Source of the DNA: an uncultured Synergistales bacterium
Lineage (GTDB): Bacteria > Synergistota > Synergistia > Synergistales > Aminobacteriaceae
Length of the DNA stretch: 34,231 nucleotides
Direction of reading: 5' to 3'
Assembly: GCA_905233525.1 (NCBI GenBank)
Contig: CAJOEW010000024.1
Coordinates: forward strand, 1-34,231
The position numbers were made by a program, and so were the translations under genes. Within the stretch, counting starts at the first letter, position 1, and each line of letters begins with the position of its first letter. Below the pieces are notes generated by a model. That model was not told the DNA's origin and searched no databases. It saw only the letters and a program-made list of their open reading frames with translations. Below, one piece after another: positions 15,588 to 24,094 of this stretch.

Positions 15588-16148
15588 ATGTTCGAGAGCT
15601 TAAAATATTTTTATGAAATTTTCACAGGCATTGAGAGCGGCGAACAGGAAAATTTATTGAGGCGTATATTGATTTTTGTATTAACAGCCTGTGAGATATT
15701 GCTTGTGTATAATTTTTATGAGCTTGAATTTTATGAACCTGATTATGATTTTTCAGTGCCTGTCATAAAACATAAAGCCGTTCAGAAAATAAAAATGCTT
15801 CATGACGCTGCGAAGCGATTATCAGTAAAAAATCATTCAGCGATGAATTTGGCCGTATCGATTAGGAATATGAATCTAAGATTATTTAATGATGCTGAAC
15901 CTGAAATCAAAGCAGAGATCACGCCCGCGGCTCCTGATAAGATAAAATTTTTTCAGCCTCCTCACATGGAGATTAAAGCAATAATGATCGCCGGCAAACA
16001 ACAAAGAGCGATCGTTAACACTGATTATAAAAACAATATCACGATCAGGACAGGCCAGAAATTTTTAAACGGGCGTGTTGTGAAAATAAATACAGCCGGT
16101 GTAATAATTGATTTTGGCGGCGTGCGAGTTATTTATAATGCAAAATAG
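15588..16148 (+). CDS. PilP/GspC-like pilus assembly protein
   Basis: 186 residues: a cytoplasmic N-terminus, one membrane helix (about 25-45), a linker, and a C-terminal small beta domain (about 125-186) with IKAIMIAGKQQRAIV, GQKFLNGRVVKI and GVIIDFGGVRVIY. This domain resembles the HR/PilP fold of GspC and PilP, which connects inner-membrane pilus parts to the secretin. It follows the PilO-like gene by 3 bases. Assignment is by architecture; other pil genes (M, N, Q) are not in this window. Its end overlaps the convergent F420-hydrogenase-beta-like gene by 20 bases. Confidence 0.55.
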   Translation: MFESLKYFYEIFTGIESGEQENLLRRILIFVLTACEILLVYNFYELEFYEPDYDFSVPVIKHKAVQKIKMLHDAAKRLSVKNHSAMNLAVSIRNMNLRLFNDAEPEIKAEITPAAPDKIKFFQPPHMEIKAIMIAGKQQRAIVNTDYKNNITIRTGQKFLNGRVVKINTAGVIIDFGGVRVIYNAK

Positions 16149-17352
16149 CTTTAACAAAATCGTACAGACCGAAAATTTTTAACAGCTTCCGCAATATTCT
16201 TTTAGGCAGTCTTAATACAAACATAATTGCACGTTTCGGAAGAGTATAAATTTTATGTTTAATCACGGCTTTGTGAAGTCCTTGATTTTTCAGCGCGTCA
16301 ATAAAAAGATCATAGCCTTTAATTTTTTCTCTAATCGAAAAATACGCGCCGTTATGTTCTACAGCAAATTCAGGATCGGCATCACTAAGAATAAAATCAT
16401 CGCGGTTAATCAAATTTACAAGCTCTTCACCTTTTTGCGAGCGCGTTAATAAAATTGATACGCCGTTTGAATTCCAGCCTGGCATATTTTGATTTAATCC
16501 CCAATAATCCGCGATAGTAATATTTGCCTGATGATTATTTCCTCTAGCGTTACACGAGAAACATTTTTGTTGAGCGAAATATGCAAACGCGTAACCGTAA
16601 TCAGATTTATAAAAATCAGTCGTAAAAATTTGTCCGTCCTGAAATTCCGCGCGTATAAAAAATGGTGTCCAGCCGTGTTTTTTGAATCTTACCGTGAAAT
16701 TTACGACGTGCGAATTAAATTTTGCTTCTAACTCGTTGATATAACTTGTATGAACTTCTTTAAGCGTGGCTCCGTAACAGATTAAATCAGCCGTGAATAA
16801 TTTTTCAGTATTTATTTTATTATGTTCAAGATAAGCATTAAGAGCCGCGATATCACAACCGAGTCCGAAAAATAAAACGTGTTTATTTAATTTTAAAATA
16901 TCGCCTGCAAATTTAAAGACTGGCTGATACTGACCGTCAATAAAAATTTTTTTATCAGTCGCAGCGTATTTTGAGCCTTTTAATTTTTGCAAGTCCTGAA
17001 TTTTTTCAACGCAGGCGAATTCAATCGATCTGCAGTCTTGTGAGTAAGCAGCACCAATAATTACGCCGTCACTAAATTTATTTAAAAATCCTTCTGAAAT
17101 TGCTGTAGCTGCTCCGCCTGAAGCTGAAGCCAATAATTTTTGAGTGTCTTTAAAATAACCTGAGTAAGCTTTTAAATTTGAGCAAAAGGATAGCGCGTTC
17201 TGCGTTCTGCGTTCTGCGTTCTGCGTTCTGCGTTCTGCGTTCTGCGTTCTGCGTGCGTTCTGCGTTCTGCGTTCTGCGTTCTGCGTTCTGCGTTCTGCGT
17301 TCTGCGTTCTTTCAGAACTATTATATGGCAAATTCAAAAAAATCAACCTCAA
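16129..17352 (-). CDS. F420 hydrogenase/dehydrogenase beta subunit-like protein with repeat-encoded N-terminus
   Basis: 407 residues. From about residue 60 it matches the FrhB/FdhB-like family often found in polysaccharide gene clusters: ASASGGAATAISEGFL, KGSKYAATD, FFGLGCDIAALNAYL, and a C-terminal CFSCNARGNNHQANITIADYWGL. The usual N-terminal 4Fe-4S domain is missing; in its place the protein begins MRLIFLNLPYNSSE followed by tandem RTQNAER peptides encoded by a 116-base heptamer tract. Starts available are TTG only (17352, 17346 or 17337); GAGG at 17347-17350 would serve the TTG at 17337. A change of one repeat unit would shift the frame, so expression is probably switchable. Its substrate is unknown. 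Confidence 0.7.
   Translation of the reverse strand: MRLIFLNLPYNSSERTQNAERRTQNAERRTQNARRTQNAERRTQNAERRTQNALSFCSNLKAYSGYFKDTQKLLASASGGAATAISEGFLNKFSDGVIIGAAYSQDCRSIEFACVEKIQDLQKLKGSKYAATDKKIFIDGQYQPVFKFAGDILKLNKHVLFFGLGCDIAALNAYLEHNKINTEKLFTADLICYGATLKEVHTSYINELEAKFNSHVVNFTVRFKKHGWTPFFIRAEFQDGQIFTTDFYKSDYGYAFAYFAQQKCFSCNARGNNHQANITIADYWGLNQNMPGWNSNGVSILLTRSQKGEELVNLINRDDFILSDADPEFAVEHNGAYFSIREKIKGYDLFIDALKNQGLHKAVIKHKIYTLPKRAIMFVLRLPKRILRKLLKIFGLYDFVKAILHYK
17195..17310. repeat. heptanucleotide tandem repeat, 8 + 8 copies
   Basis: The unit GCGTTCT (AGAACGC on the coding minus strand) is repeated eight times without error at 17195-17250, interrupted by GCGT at 17251-17254, then repeated eight more times at 17255-17310. 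It lies inside the 5' part of the F420-hydrogenase-beta-like reading frame. Seven is not a multiple of three, so slipped-strand gain or loss of a unit changes the reading frame. Confidence 0.97.
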
Positions 17353-17457
17353 TTCACGTTATTTATTTAATACATAAAATATGAAAAACGATTTGCTAAT
17401 AATAACACAGTCCACGCAGAAATTTTATTAACGCAGAATTCGAAGACACTTAAAATT

Positions 17458-18183
17458 TTATATCATTTCTTCAATATGATAAACATATTCCAACGAGCCT
17501 AAAGCTTCAATAATATCGCGGTGATGTTTATATTTTTCAAAATCGCGTTTGCTTATCGTTATTGATATTGAATAGACGCTCAAGCCTGAATTTACGTAAG
17601 CCGGATTTAATTCTATGTCATCGATTTTTAAATTTAATTTGCGGATCGTCGTAACAAAATCTTGTAAGCTGTCGTTACTTTTTAATTCTAAGTGTATTTC
17701 GAAATGATTGGAGCGGTCTTTTAAAAGCCTTTCAACACGCGGTAACAACGACAGACAAAATAAAAGCGCTATAAAAGCTGTAAATGTAATCGTGTAAAGT
17801 CCTGCGCCAGCCGTTAAACCTACAATGCCGCACGCCCAAAGCCCTGCCGAAGTTGTTAAGCCTTTGATCTGTGATTTTGAGCTGAATAAAATCGAATTGC
17901 CGCTGATCATTGCGATCGACACTACAGCAGCAGCGGATATAACAGAAATTTGAGCGTTTATGCATAAATCTATCATGGCTGAAACAGCAGAAGCTAACGA
18001 GATTAAAATAAATGTCCTTAGTCCGGCTGAATGTCTTTTGCTTGATCTTTCACAACCTACGATCGCCGCAAGAGCTACACTTAAAATAATCCTGAATAAA
18101 ACAGCCTCCCAACCTACGTTAACAGACCAGGAGCCTAAAATTTCCGCAATAGGATCTTTAACAAGATCGTTAATAATTTTCAT
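17458..18183 (-). CDS. MgtC/SapB family membrane protein
   Basis: 241 residues. The N-terminal two-thirds have about five hydrophobic helices and the family motif VGCERSSKRHSAGLRTFILI (family form GxERe..hr.AGLRT). The C-terminal part (about 160-241) is a soluble ACT-like domain. MgtC-type proteins affect Mg2+ homeostasis and, in pathogens, survival in host cells; the molecular role in this organism cannot be told from sequence. AGGAG lies about 15 bases before the ATG. Downstream of the DUF262 gene by 19 bases on the same strand, so probably co-transcribed. Confidence 0.88.
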   Translation of the reverse strand: MKIINDLVKDPIAEILGSWSVNVGWEAVLFRIILSVALAAIVGCERSSKRHSAGLRTFILISLASAVSAMIDLCINAQISVISAAAVVSIAMISGNSILFSSKSQIKGLTTSAGLWACGIVGLTAGAGLYTITFTAFIALLFCLSLLPRVERLLKDRSNHFEIHLELKSNDSLQDFVTTIRKLNLKIDDIELNPAYVNSGLSVYSISITISKRDFEKYKHHRDIIEALGSLEYVYHIEEMI

Positions 18184-18202
18184 GTTCGTTTAAATATACT
18201 CC

Positions 18203-20029
18203 TTAGCTTAATAAATTATTTTCTCCTGCGAATTTTACGAACGCGTTTATAATATTTTCGCTGCGTTCTTTTATATTATCCTCGTTAAAATCATCAAGCT
18301 GATTCGCCAGATAAACCAGCTCAAAATTTCGTGTACCGCGTTTCTTAGCAGCGTTTTTAGATTTTTTATTACCGATATAGCATTTTATTTTATCCTGAAA
18401 TCTATAATCAGACGCGCGGATATTTATATTTTTCTCAAGCAGAGCTTTATTACCGATTGATTCAAGCAATGCCGGATTATTTATTTCACGTCTCTTTGAA
18501 TATATATGCTCGATTTCAAAATTCGTATCAGCCGGTAAAATTTCCTGGCTATAATCATTTGAAGTCCATAGAGCTAAAAATTTTTTTGTTACAGATACGC
18601 TGGCTTTTAATTTAAAATCGTCTTTACTGTCATGATACATCCACCAGGCTAAAATTGATTTCGTGATAGGTTTTCGGTTAGTAAATTCGAATTTCTTCAG
18701 CGTTGATATTAAATCCTGAGACTTAAATAAATGCAATCCGAATGACACATTTTTATTATTTATAATTTCATTCATGGCCGAATTCATACGCGATTTTATT
18801 ATATTTACAGAGCCTTTAACGAAATTTGACACAAGCAAAAACGCGGCAGTCTTGCTCAGAAATTTATAAAATTCGTCATCGTCTAACATGTTATCGGCGT
18901 TTCTTTTGTGCAAAAAATATACTGACACGAGATTAGGCCATGAGGTATTAGGCACGTAATTTAATACCAGCAGCATTTTTAACACGCGTTCAGAAAATCT
19001 ATAACTGTTTTGAATGTCGACATCTTCCCAAAATTTTAACAAGGCCATTATATTTTGAAATGTAATATTATATTTTGGAGCCTTAAATAATTCGTAATCG
19101 TTAATGCTGTAAAAAGCTCTTAAATTTTCGTTAGAACCGCCTGCAATTTTATTTAATGCGCGCTCGTAATACATATATCTTGAAAATATTTCGTCGCGAG
19201 GATTCCTGTTAGTGTTATTAAAAATTTTCCTGCAGGTGTCTTCAAGTGACTTCCATTGAGCAATAAAAAATCCGGCTGCATTATCTGCGAGATATGATTT
19301 ATATAACTGTGTTTTAAAAATATCTGAATCAGAAAGCGGCCGGCCTCTTTGATTTATAGTTGAAAATATTGTGAACGCTGACTCTTGTTTATCAGCTTCG
19401 ATCGGCAATAAAATGCAGTTGTTAATAATTCTTTTAGGCATGTACAAAAAAAATTCAGATTTGATTTTCTCATCGTTATAATAATTTTTAAGCTCGCTTA
19501 TTTTATCCTGGAATAAATTATAATTTCTGGCGTATCTGCTTTTAAAATTTTTATCGAGCTTACCCGTTATAAGTATTCTCGAAAATTCCTCGCGCTCGTC
19601 ATCGGTAGCAACTTCTGAAATAAATCTAGGCTCAAAAAAATTTGGGCTGTTAGCAACGTCATTTTCTCTCGGCTTCCAAATGCATTTACCGGTTTCATAT
19701 TTTATATTACGGGCGTTAGGATCTTCATCATCAAAAGCAGCATAAAACGCACGAAGCAGTAAAGATAACGTTATAATCCTCTGTTGACCGTCAATAATTT
19801 CAGATTTGCGGCCATGCTTGCACGTTACAATAGCACCTAAAAAATAATGCTCGTAAATATTAAAATTCATGCTGTTATTATTTGGAAATGCAAACGCGAA
19901 AATATCATCCCAAAGCTGATTACATTCGTTGTCGTCCCATTCGTATTGCCTTTGATAATCAGGAATAAGGAACTCGCTGTTACTGAATAAGTCGAAAATA
20001 TTTTTGCTGTCAACTTTTAGCTCGGCCAT
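18203..20029 (-). CDS. DUF262/DUF1524 GmrSD-type restriction protein
   Basis: 608 residues in one chain. The N-terminal DUF262 (GmrS-like) domain shows FLIPDYQRQYEW and the nucleotide-linked EIIDGQQRIITLSLL. The C-terminal DUF1524 (GmrD-like) part has FEIEHIYSKRR and SIGNKALLEKNINIRASDY, the His-containing nuclease region. Characterised GmrSD proteins are type IV restriction enzymes that cut phage DNA with modified cytosines, so a phage-defence role is likely by family; the target here is unknown. No methyltransferase gene accompanies it, as expected for type IV. AAGGA lies about 12 bases before the ATG. It heads a unit with the mgtC-family gene. Confidence 0.8.
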   Translation of the reverse strand: MAELKVDSKNIFDLFSNSEFLIPDYQRQYEWDDNECNQLWDDIFAFAFPNNNSMNFNIYEHYFLGAIVTCKHGRKSEIIDGQQRIITLSLLLRAFYAAFDDEDPNARNIKYETGKCIWKPRENDVANSPNFFEPRFISEVATDDEREEFSRILITGKLDKNFKSRYARNYNLFQDKISELKNYYNDEKIKSEFFLYMPKRIINNCILLPIEADKQESAFTIFSTINQRGRPLSDSDIFKTQLYKSYLADNAAGFFIAQWKSLEDTCRKIFNNTNRNPRDEIFSRYMYYERALNKIAGGSNENLRAFYSINDYELFKAPKYNITFQNIMALLKFWEDVDIQNSYRFSERVLKMLLVLNYVPNTSWPNLVSVYFLHKRNADNMLDDDEFYKFLSKTAAFLLVSNFVKGSVNIIKSRMNSAMNEIINNKNVSFGLHLFKSQDLISTLKKFEFTNRKPITKSILAWWMYHDSKDDFKLKASVSVTKKFLALWTSNDYSQEILPADTNFEIEHIYSKRREINNPALLESIGNKALLEKNINIRASDYRFQDKIKCYIGNKKSKNAAKKRGTRNFELVYLANQLDDFNEDNIKERSENIINAFVKFAGENNLLS

Positions 20030-20132
20030 GCTTATAAAAAATCCTTTCGTTAGAAATTTGACGTTTGTTAGGAATTATATTACCTCAAAATTTTCGTGCG
20101 TTATAAATTTTTTTGATACCCTCCATAAAAAT

Positions 20133-20159
20133 TAAAGTTTAAAAAACTAAAACCGATAA
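20133..20159 (+). promoter_or_regulatory. sigma-28 (FliA/SigD) flagellar promoter
   Basis: TAAAGTTT at 20133-20140, an 11-base spacer and ACCGATAA at 20152-20159 match the flagellar sigma factor consensus (TAAAGTTT-N11-GCCGATAA) at all but one base. It points at the flagellin gene and would start transcription near 20167, giving a leader of about 100 bases. Confidence 0.92.
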
Positions 20160-20221
20160 GTAATTTGAGCAGGCACGGAGGCCGGTACGCAGCAAAGGAT
20201 TGTAATATTTAAAAATTTTAG

Positions 20222-20250
20222 ACGGGAAAATTTTTTTTAGGAGAACCCGT
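20222..20250 (+). promoter_or_regulatory. flagellin leader hairpin with GGA motifs (possible CsrA sites)
   Basis: ACGGG (20222-20226) pairs with CCCGT (20246-20250), leaving an AGGAG (20239-20243) in the loop. The leader holds five GGA motifs (20177, 20197, 20225, 20240 and 20256), the last inside the ribosome-binding site AGGAGG at 20255-20260. GGA in a hairpin loop and in the ribosome-binding site is the known binding pattern of CsrA on flagellin mRNAs. This is an inference; no csrA or fliW is in the window. Confidence 0.4.
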
Positions 20251-20267
20251 TTGCAGGAGGCTAAATA

Positions 20268-22817
20268 ATGCGTATATATCATAATATTCCGGCGACAACG
20301 GCTTATAATGCTCTTAACAGCACTAACTCAGCGCTTGAAAGTTCAATTGAAAAATTATCAACAGGCATGAGGATTAACTCAGCTGCAGATGACGCGGCAG
20401 GATTTGCTATAAGTGAAAAAATGCGTTCGCAGATCAGCGGACTCGAAATGGCGATACGTAACGCTGAGGACGGCGTGTCAATGCTTCAAACGGCTGAGGG
20501 CGCTCTTGGAAATACGAACTCAATGTTACAGAGAATGCGTGAACTTGCTGTACAGGCTTCAAACGATACATTAACGAGTCAGGACAGAAGTTATATACAG
20601 CTTGAAATTGACCAGATTAAAGACCAGATAGACAGAATAGCTAACACAACACAGTTCAACAAAAAACGCTTGCTTGACGGAAGTTCAGCCGGTTATGTTT
20701 CTACGAGTAATTTAAGCGTAAAAGCTTTTGTGCGTGGTTCATTACGTGAGATTGATCAATTTGGACAGAAGACATCATTTGAAGGCAACTATAAAATCAG
20801 AATTACAGTAGATCCGAGCCAGACAGGTCAAGGCCAAGTTCAAAAAAGCTCGATCATGACGATCAAACATCCTAACGTAATCACAGACGTTAATATGGAT
20901 TCGGCTGACGGCATTACAAAAGTTGCTGTTGATGATCTTCCTGCTGCGAATTTCCAGGTTACATCAGCTACAGACGCTTTCACAACCGGTGCTTATATTT
21001 CAGCTGCTTACGGTTTCACGAAGGACGGCGCTGGCGAAGTATTTACAGGTGATGGCGACACTGCCACGAATATGCTTGCTGCTGACGTTGAGGATTTATT
21101 CGAGATCACAGCCGATTCAGCTATGAATAACGCGAGCGTATTATTTGAGATCGTTTCAGTTAATGAAGACAGTATCACATTAAAGGCTCAGTCAAATGTT
21201 CTCGGCGTTGACGGTTCAGTGAACAGCTACGTGAAAGAAAATATACGTATTGGCCGTAACTCTGAAGATGAGTCATTAGGCGCGGTTGATCTTACGGATT
21301 TGTTAGGCGAGACAGATTACTTAGAAGAAGACGACGATCCGCATTTCTCGATTGATTTAGGCGATGTTACTGCCAGCACTTATAAAGACGTATTCACAAC
21401 AGGCGCGAAATTTGTTGTAACAGTCGTTGGCGGCGGCGGAGATCTTGATCAGTCTGATGATACTGACGACGTTGAGCCGGATATGGCTGTAACAATTCAG
21501 GCAGATCTTGATCCTGACTGGCCTTACACTTGGAAGAGCGAGAATGTTACAGATGATGACGGCAACACAACATATTACGTCGCTAGAAACGATGATGAAT
21601 ATTCCGGCATAACTTATAACTTGAATGAGAGTGCCGCAAAAAATCAGGAGATCCATTTCAGAAATTATTATCTCAATGGTGAAAACGGCACGGTCTATCA
21701 GGGCGATGTAATCATTACGACGAGCGACTCATTCCAGAAACCAGAGGCTGACGGTGCAGAGCTTGCGAGCTTCACAACGGCTTATATCGGCAAAACAGCG
21801 ACAGGCGACACGAAATTACGCGATCTTAATACATTCTGGAATACGTCAGGCGTGTTTATGCTTGATGATCCTCAGACGATTACGATCAATCAGGGCGACG
21901 GCCAATCCACATCAATAACGCTTTATGCTACAGATACTCTTAACGATGTTCAGTCAAAATTCAACAGCGCGATCGCAAATGATCTCGGCCAGGCTCAATA
22001 TATTAACGCGGCTGAAGCTGATAAATTCTGCACGTTCGTTGAAAAGACTCAAGGTGAAGACATGCCGACGCAAGGACTTGAAACAGTTCCAGGAACATTT
22101 ATTTTCAGATCGTTATTGGCTGGTGAAGCTGGTAAATTAACATTCAGCGGCGACGAAGATTTGATCAATAAGCTTGCGTTTAACGTAGTTCGCGAGAGTT
22201 CAGCAGCAGCTTTTATGGCTTCAATTTATGACGCTCACAACGGAACACCTGTAGCTACGAACGTTAAAGTATCAGACAACCATTTGATCGGCGTTCTTCA
22301 TGAGAATATCGACATTGAGTTTAACGCCATGGCCGGAATTAAAGCAGCATGGAGCGACAGTGAAGACAATTTCGTATTAGAAAGCTCTTCAATGCCTTAC
22401 GAAGCAGTTGTACATATCGTTGACGGCAGCACGATTTATCAGATCGGAGCTAACGAAGGTGAAGACATTGCTATCGATATTGGTAACATGGGTGCAGCGG
22501 CTTTAGGAGTCACCGGTGTAAACGTCACAACACGCGAATCAGCTTCAAAGGCTATCGGACTTATTGACGCGGCTATTAACAAAGTTTCAACACAGCGCGC
22601 TAAGATCGGAGCTTATCAGAACTCGCTTGAATACACGATCAACAACTTGACGACGACCAGCTCCAACTTGACGGCAGCCGAGTCCAGAATCAGAGATGCA
22701 GACATGGCACAGGAAATGATGAACTTCGTAAAATATCAGATCCTCAACCAGTCAGGAACATCAATGCTTGCTCAGGCGAATCAGCTCCCGCAGTCAGTAT
22801 TGAGCTTGTTACAGTAA
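20268..22817 (+). CDS. fliC: flagellin, very large (849 residues)
   Basis: Structural subunit of the flagellar filament, exported through the flagellar tube. The N-terminal D0/D1 region (about 1-145) has LSTGMRINSAADDAAG and the LQRMRELAVQASNDT helix. The C-terminal D1/D0 region (about the last 95 residues) has QRAKIGAYQNSLEYT, SRIRDADMAQEM and the typical end LSLLQ. Between them lie about 600 residues of acidic, Thr/Asp/Gly-rich beta-type sequence, far more than in the common 270-500-residue flagellins; this would form large surface-exposed D2/D3-type domains. AGGAGG sits 7 bases before the ATG. Transcribed from the sigma-28 promoter at 20133 and ended by the hairpin at 22872. Confidence 0.96.
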   Translation: MRIYHNIPATTAYNALNSTNSALESSIEKLSTGMRINSAADDAAGFAISEKMRSQISGLEMAIRNAEDGVSMLQTAEGALGNTNSMLQRMRELAVQASNDTLTSQDRSYIQLEIDQIKDQIDRIANTTQFNKKRLLDGSSAGYVSTSNLSVKAFVRGSLREIDQFGQKTSFEGNYKIRITVDPSQTGQGQVQKSSIMTIKHPNVITDVNMDSADGITKVAVDDLPAANFQVTSATDAFTTGAYISAAYGFTKDGAGEVFTGDGDTATNMLAADVEDLFEITADSAMNNASVLFEIVSVNEDSITLKAQSNVLGVDGSVNSYVKENIRIGRNSEDESLGAVDLTDLLGETDYLEEDDDPHFSIDLGDVTASTYKDVFTTGAKFVVTVVGGGGDLDQSDDTDDVEPDMAVTIQADLDPDWPYTWKSENVTDDDGNTTYYVARNDDEYSGITYNLNESAAKNQEIHFRNYYLNGENGTVYQGDVIITTSDSFQKPEADGAELASFTTAYIGKTATGDTKLRDLNTFWNTSGVFMLDDPQTITINQGDGQSTSITLYATDTLNDVQSKFNSAIANDLGQAQYINAAEADKFCTFVEKTQGEDMPTQGLETVPGTFIFRSLLAGEAGKLTFSGDEDLINKLAFNVVRESSAAAFMASIYDAHNGTPVATNVKVSDNHLIGVLHENIDIEFNAMAGIKAAWSDSEDNFVLESSSMPYEAVVHIVDGSTIYQIGANEGEDIAIDIGNMGAAALGVTGVNVTTRESASKAIGLIDAAINKVSTQRAKIGAYQNSLEYTINNLTTTSSNLTAAESRIRDADMAQEMMNFVKYQILNQSGTSMLAQANQLPQSVLSLLQ

Positions 22818-22871
22818 TATTATTAACGGATTTAGTAATCAAGATTTTTCTTCTGAATAAATCCAACCCAT

Positions 22872-22909
22872 AAGCCTTGAGAATTTATTTCTCTTGGCTT
22901 TTTATTTTT
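22872..22909 (+). terminator. intrinsic terminator after flagellin
   Basis: AAGCC-TT-GAGAA pairs with TTCTC-TT-GGCTT (22872-22900) and is followed by TTTATTTTT. It separates the flagellin transcript from gapA. Confidence 0.8.
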
Positions 22910-22913
22910 GTTG

Positions 22914-22919
22914 TATAAT
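22914..22919 (+). promoter_or_regulatory. putative -10 box for gapA
   Basis: TATAAT at 22914-22919 directly follows the flagellin terminator and lies 54 bases before the gapA ATG. No convincing -35 box is seen at the right distance. Confidence 0.4.
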
Positions 22920-22973
22920 TGAACGGCTTAGAAATTCAAGAAATTTTCAATCATAAACGGAGGTTTTTTTATC

Positions 22974-23987
22974 ATGGCTGTACGTGTTGCTATAAATGGT
23001 TTTGGTCGTATTGGCCGTTTAGCATTCCGCCAGATGTTCAACGCTGAAGGTTACGAGGTTGTAGCTATCAACGATTTAACGAGTCCTAAGATGTTAGCTC
23101 ATTTGCTCAAGTATGACACAACGCATGGACGTTATAAAGGAACTGTTTCAGCAGATGACGAAGCCAGAACGATCACGATCGACGGCAAGACGATTAAAAT
23201 TTATGAAGAGAAAGACGCTGCCAATCTTCCATGGAAAGATTTAAAGGTTGATGTCGTTCTTGAGTGCACAGGTTTTTACACGTCAAAAGCTAAGGCTGAA
23301 GCTCATATCAAAGCCGGTGCCCGTAAGGTTGTAATTTCGGCTCCTGCAGGCAATGATCTTCCTACGATCGTTTACAATGTCAATCACAAAGAACTTAAAG
23401 CCAGCGATACAATTATTTCGGCTGCTTCATGTACTACAAACTGCCTTGCGCCTATGGCAAAAGCCCTTAACGATTTAGCGCCGGTTGTTTCTGGTTTCAT
23501 GACGACAGTACACGCTTACACAGGCGACCAAATGGTACTCGATGGACCTCATCGCAAGGGTGATTTAAGACGTTCAAGAGCTGCTGCTGAAAATATTGTT
23601 CCTGCTTCATCAGGTGCTGCTAAGGCTATCGGTCTTGTTATTCCCGAATTATCAGGCAAACTTAACGGCGCTGCTCAGAGAGTTCCTACAGCTACAGGTT
23701 CAACAACGATTCTTGACGCAGTTGTAAAAGGTTCAGTCACGGTCGATCAGATCAATGCCCAGATGAAGAAGTGCGAGACAGAGTCATTTGAGTATAACGA
23801 GGATCAGATCGTATCATCGGATATCATTGACAGCACAGCCGGATCAATTTTCGATGCTACACAGACGAAAGTTTTAGCCATGCCTGACGGAAATACGTTA
23901 GTACAGGTTGTTTCATGGTACGATAACGAGAATTCATATACGAGCCAAATGGTACGTACGATTAAATATTTCTCGGATCTTAAATAA
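22974..23987 (+). CDS. gapA: glyceraldehyde-3-phosphate dehydrogenase
   Basis: 337 residues, full length. It converts glyceraldehyde 3-phosphate to 1,3-bisphosphoglycerate in glycolysis. The NAD site [14 protein letters not shown] is at 8-21, the adenosine-binding Asp follows at about 34 (typical of NAD preference), and the active-site Cys is in [12 protein letters not shown] (C153). [12 protein letters not shown] lies near the end. GGAGG is 10 bases before the ATG. Codons are smoother and more C-ending than in neighbours, consistent with high expression. Ended by a hairpin at 24013, so a single-gene unit. Confidence 0.98.
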   Translation: MAVRVAINGFGRIGRLAFRQMFNAEGYEVVAINDLTSPKMLAHLLKYDTTHGRYKGTVSADDEARTITIDGKTIKIYEEKDAANLPWKDLKVDVVLECTGFYTSKAKAEAHIKAGARKVVISAPAGNDLPTIVYNVNHKELKASDTIISAASCTTNCLAPMAKALNDLAPVVSGFMTTVHAYTGDQMVLDGPHRKGDLRRSRAAAENIVPASSGAAKAIGLVIPELSGKLNGAAQRVPTATGSTTILDAVVKGSVTVDQINAQMKKCETESFEYNEDQIVSSDIIDSTAGSIFDATQTKVLAMPDGNTLVQVVSWYDNENSYTSQMVRTIKYFSDLK

Positions 23988-24012
23988 TTCGGTCAATAAA
24001 AAAATTTTTATG

Positions 24013-24042
24013 CTCCTGTCTAAATTTGGCAGGAGTTCTTTT
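24013..24042 (+). terminator. intrinsic terminator after gapA
   Basis: CTCCTGTC (24013-24020) pairs with GGCAGGAG (24028-24035) with one T-G wobble, then TTCTTTT. Confidence 0.8.
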
Positions 24043-24094
24043 AATCTATAATCTAAACGGCTTCGGCTCATGAAAATTTTTAGGAGGTTGTTTA

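Noticed and set aside
17195-17310. The 7-bp repeats as a CRISPR array
   Set aside because: Units are 7 bp and contiguous with no spacers; this is a simple sequence repeat.
17178-17384. A 68-residue plus-strand ORF across the heptamer tract
   Set aside because: It is only the antisense reading of the repeats (AFCVLRS), with no ribosome-binding site and no domain. The minus frame joins a conserved protein.
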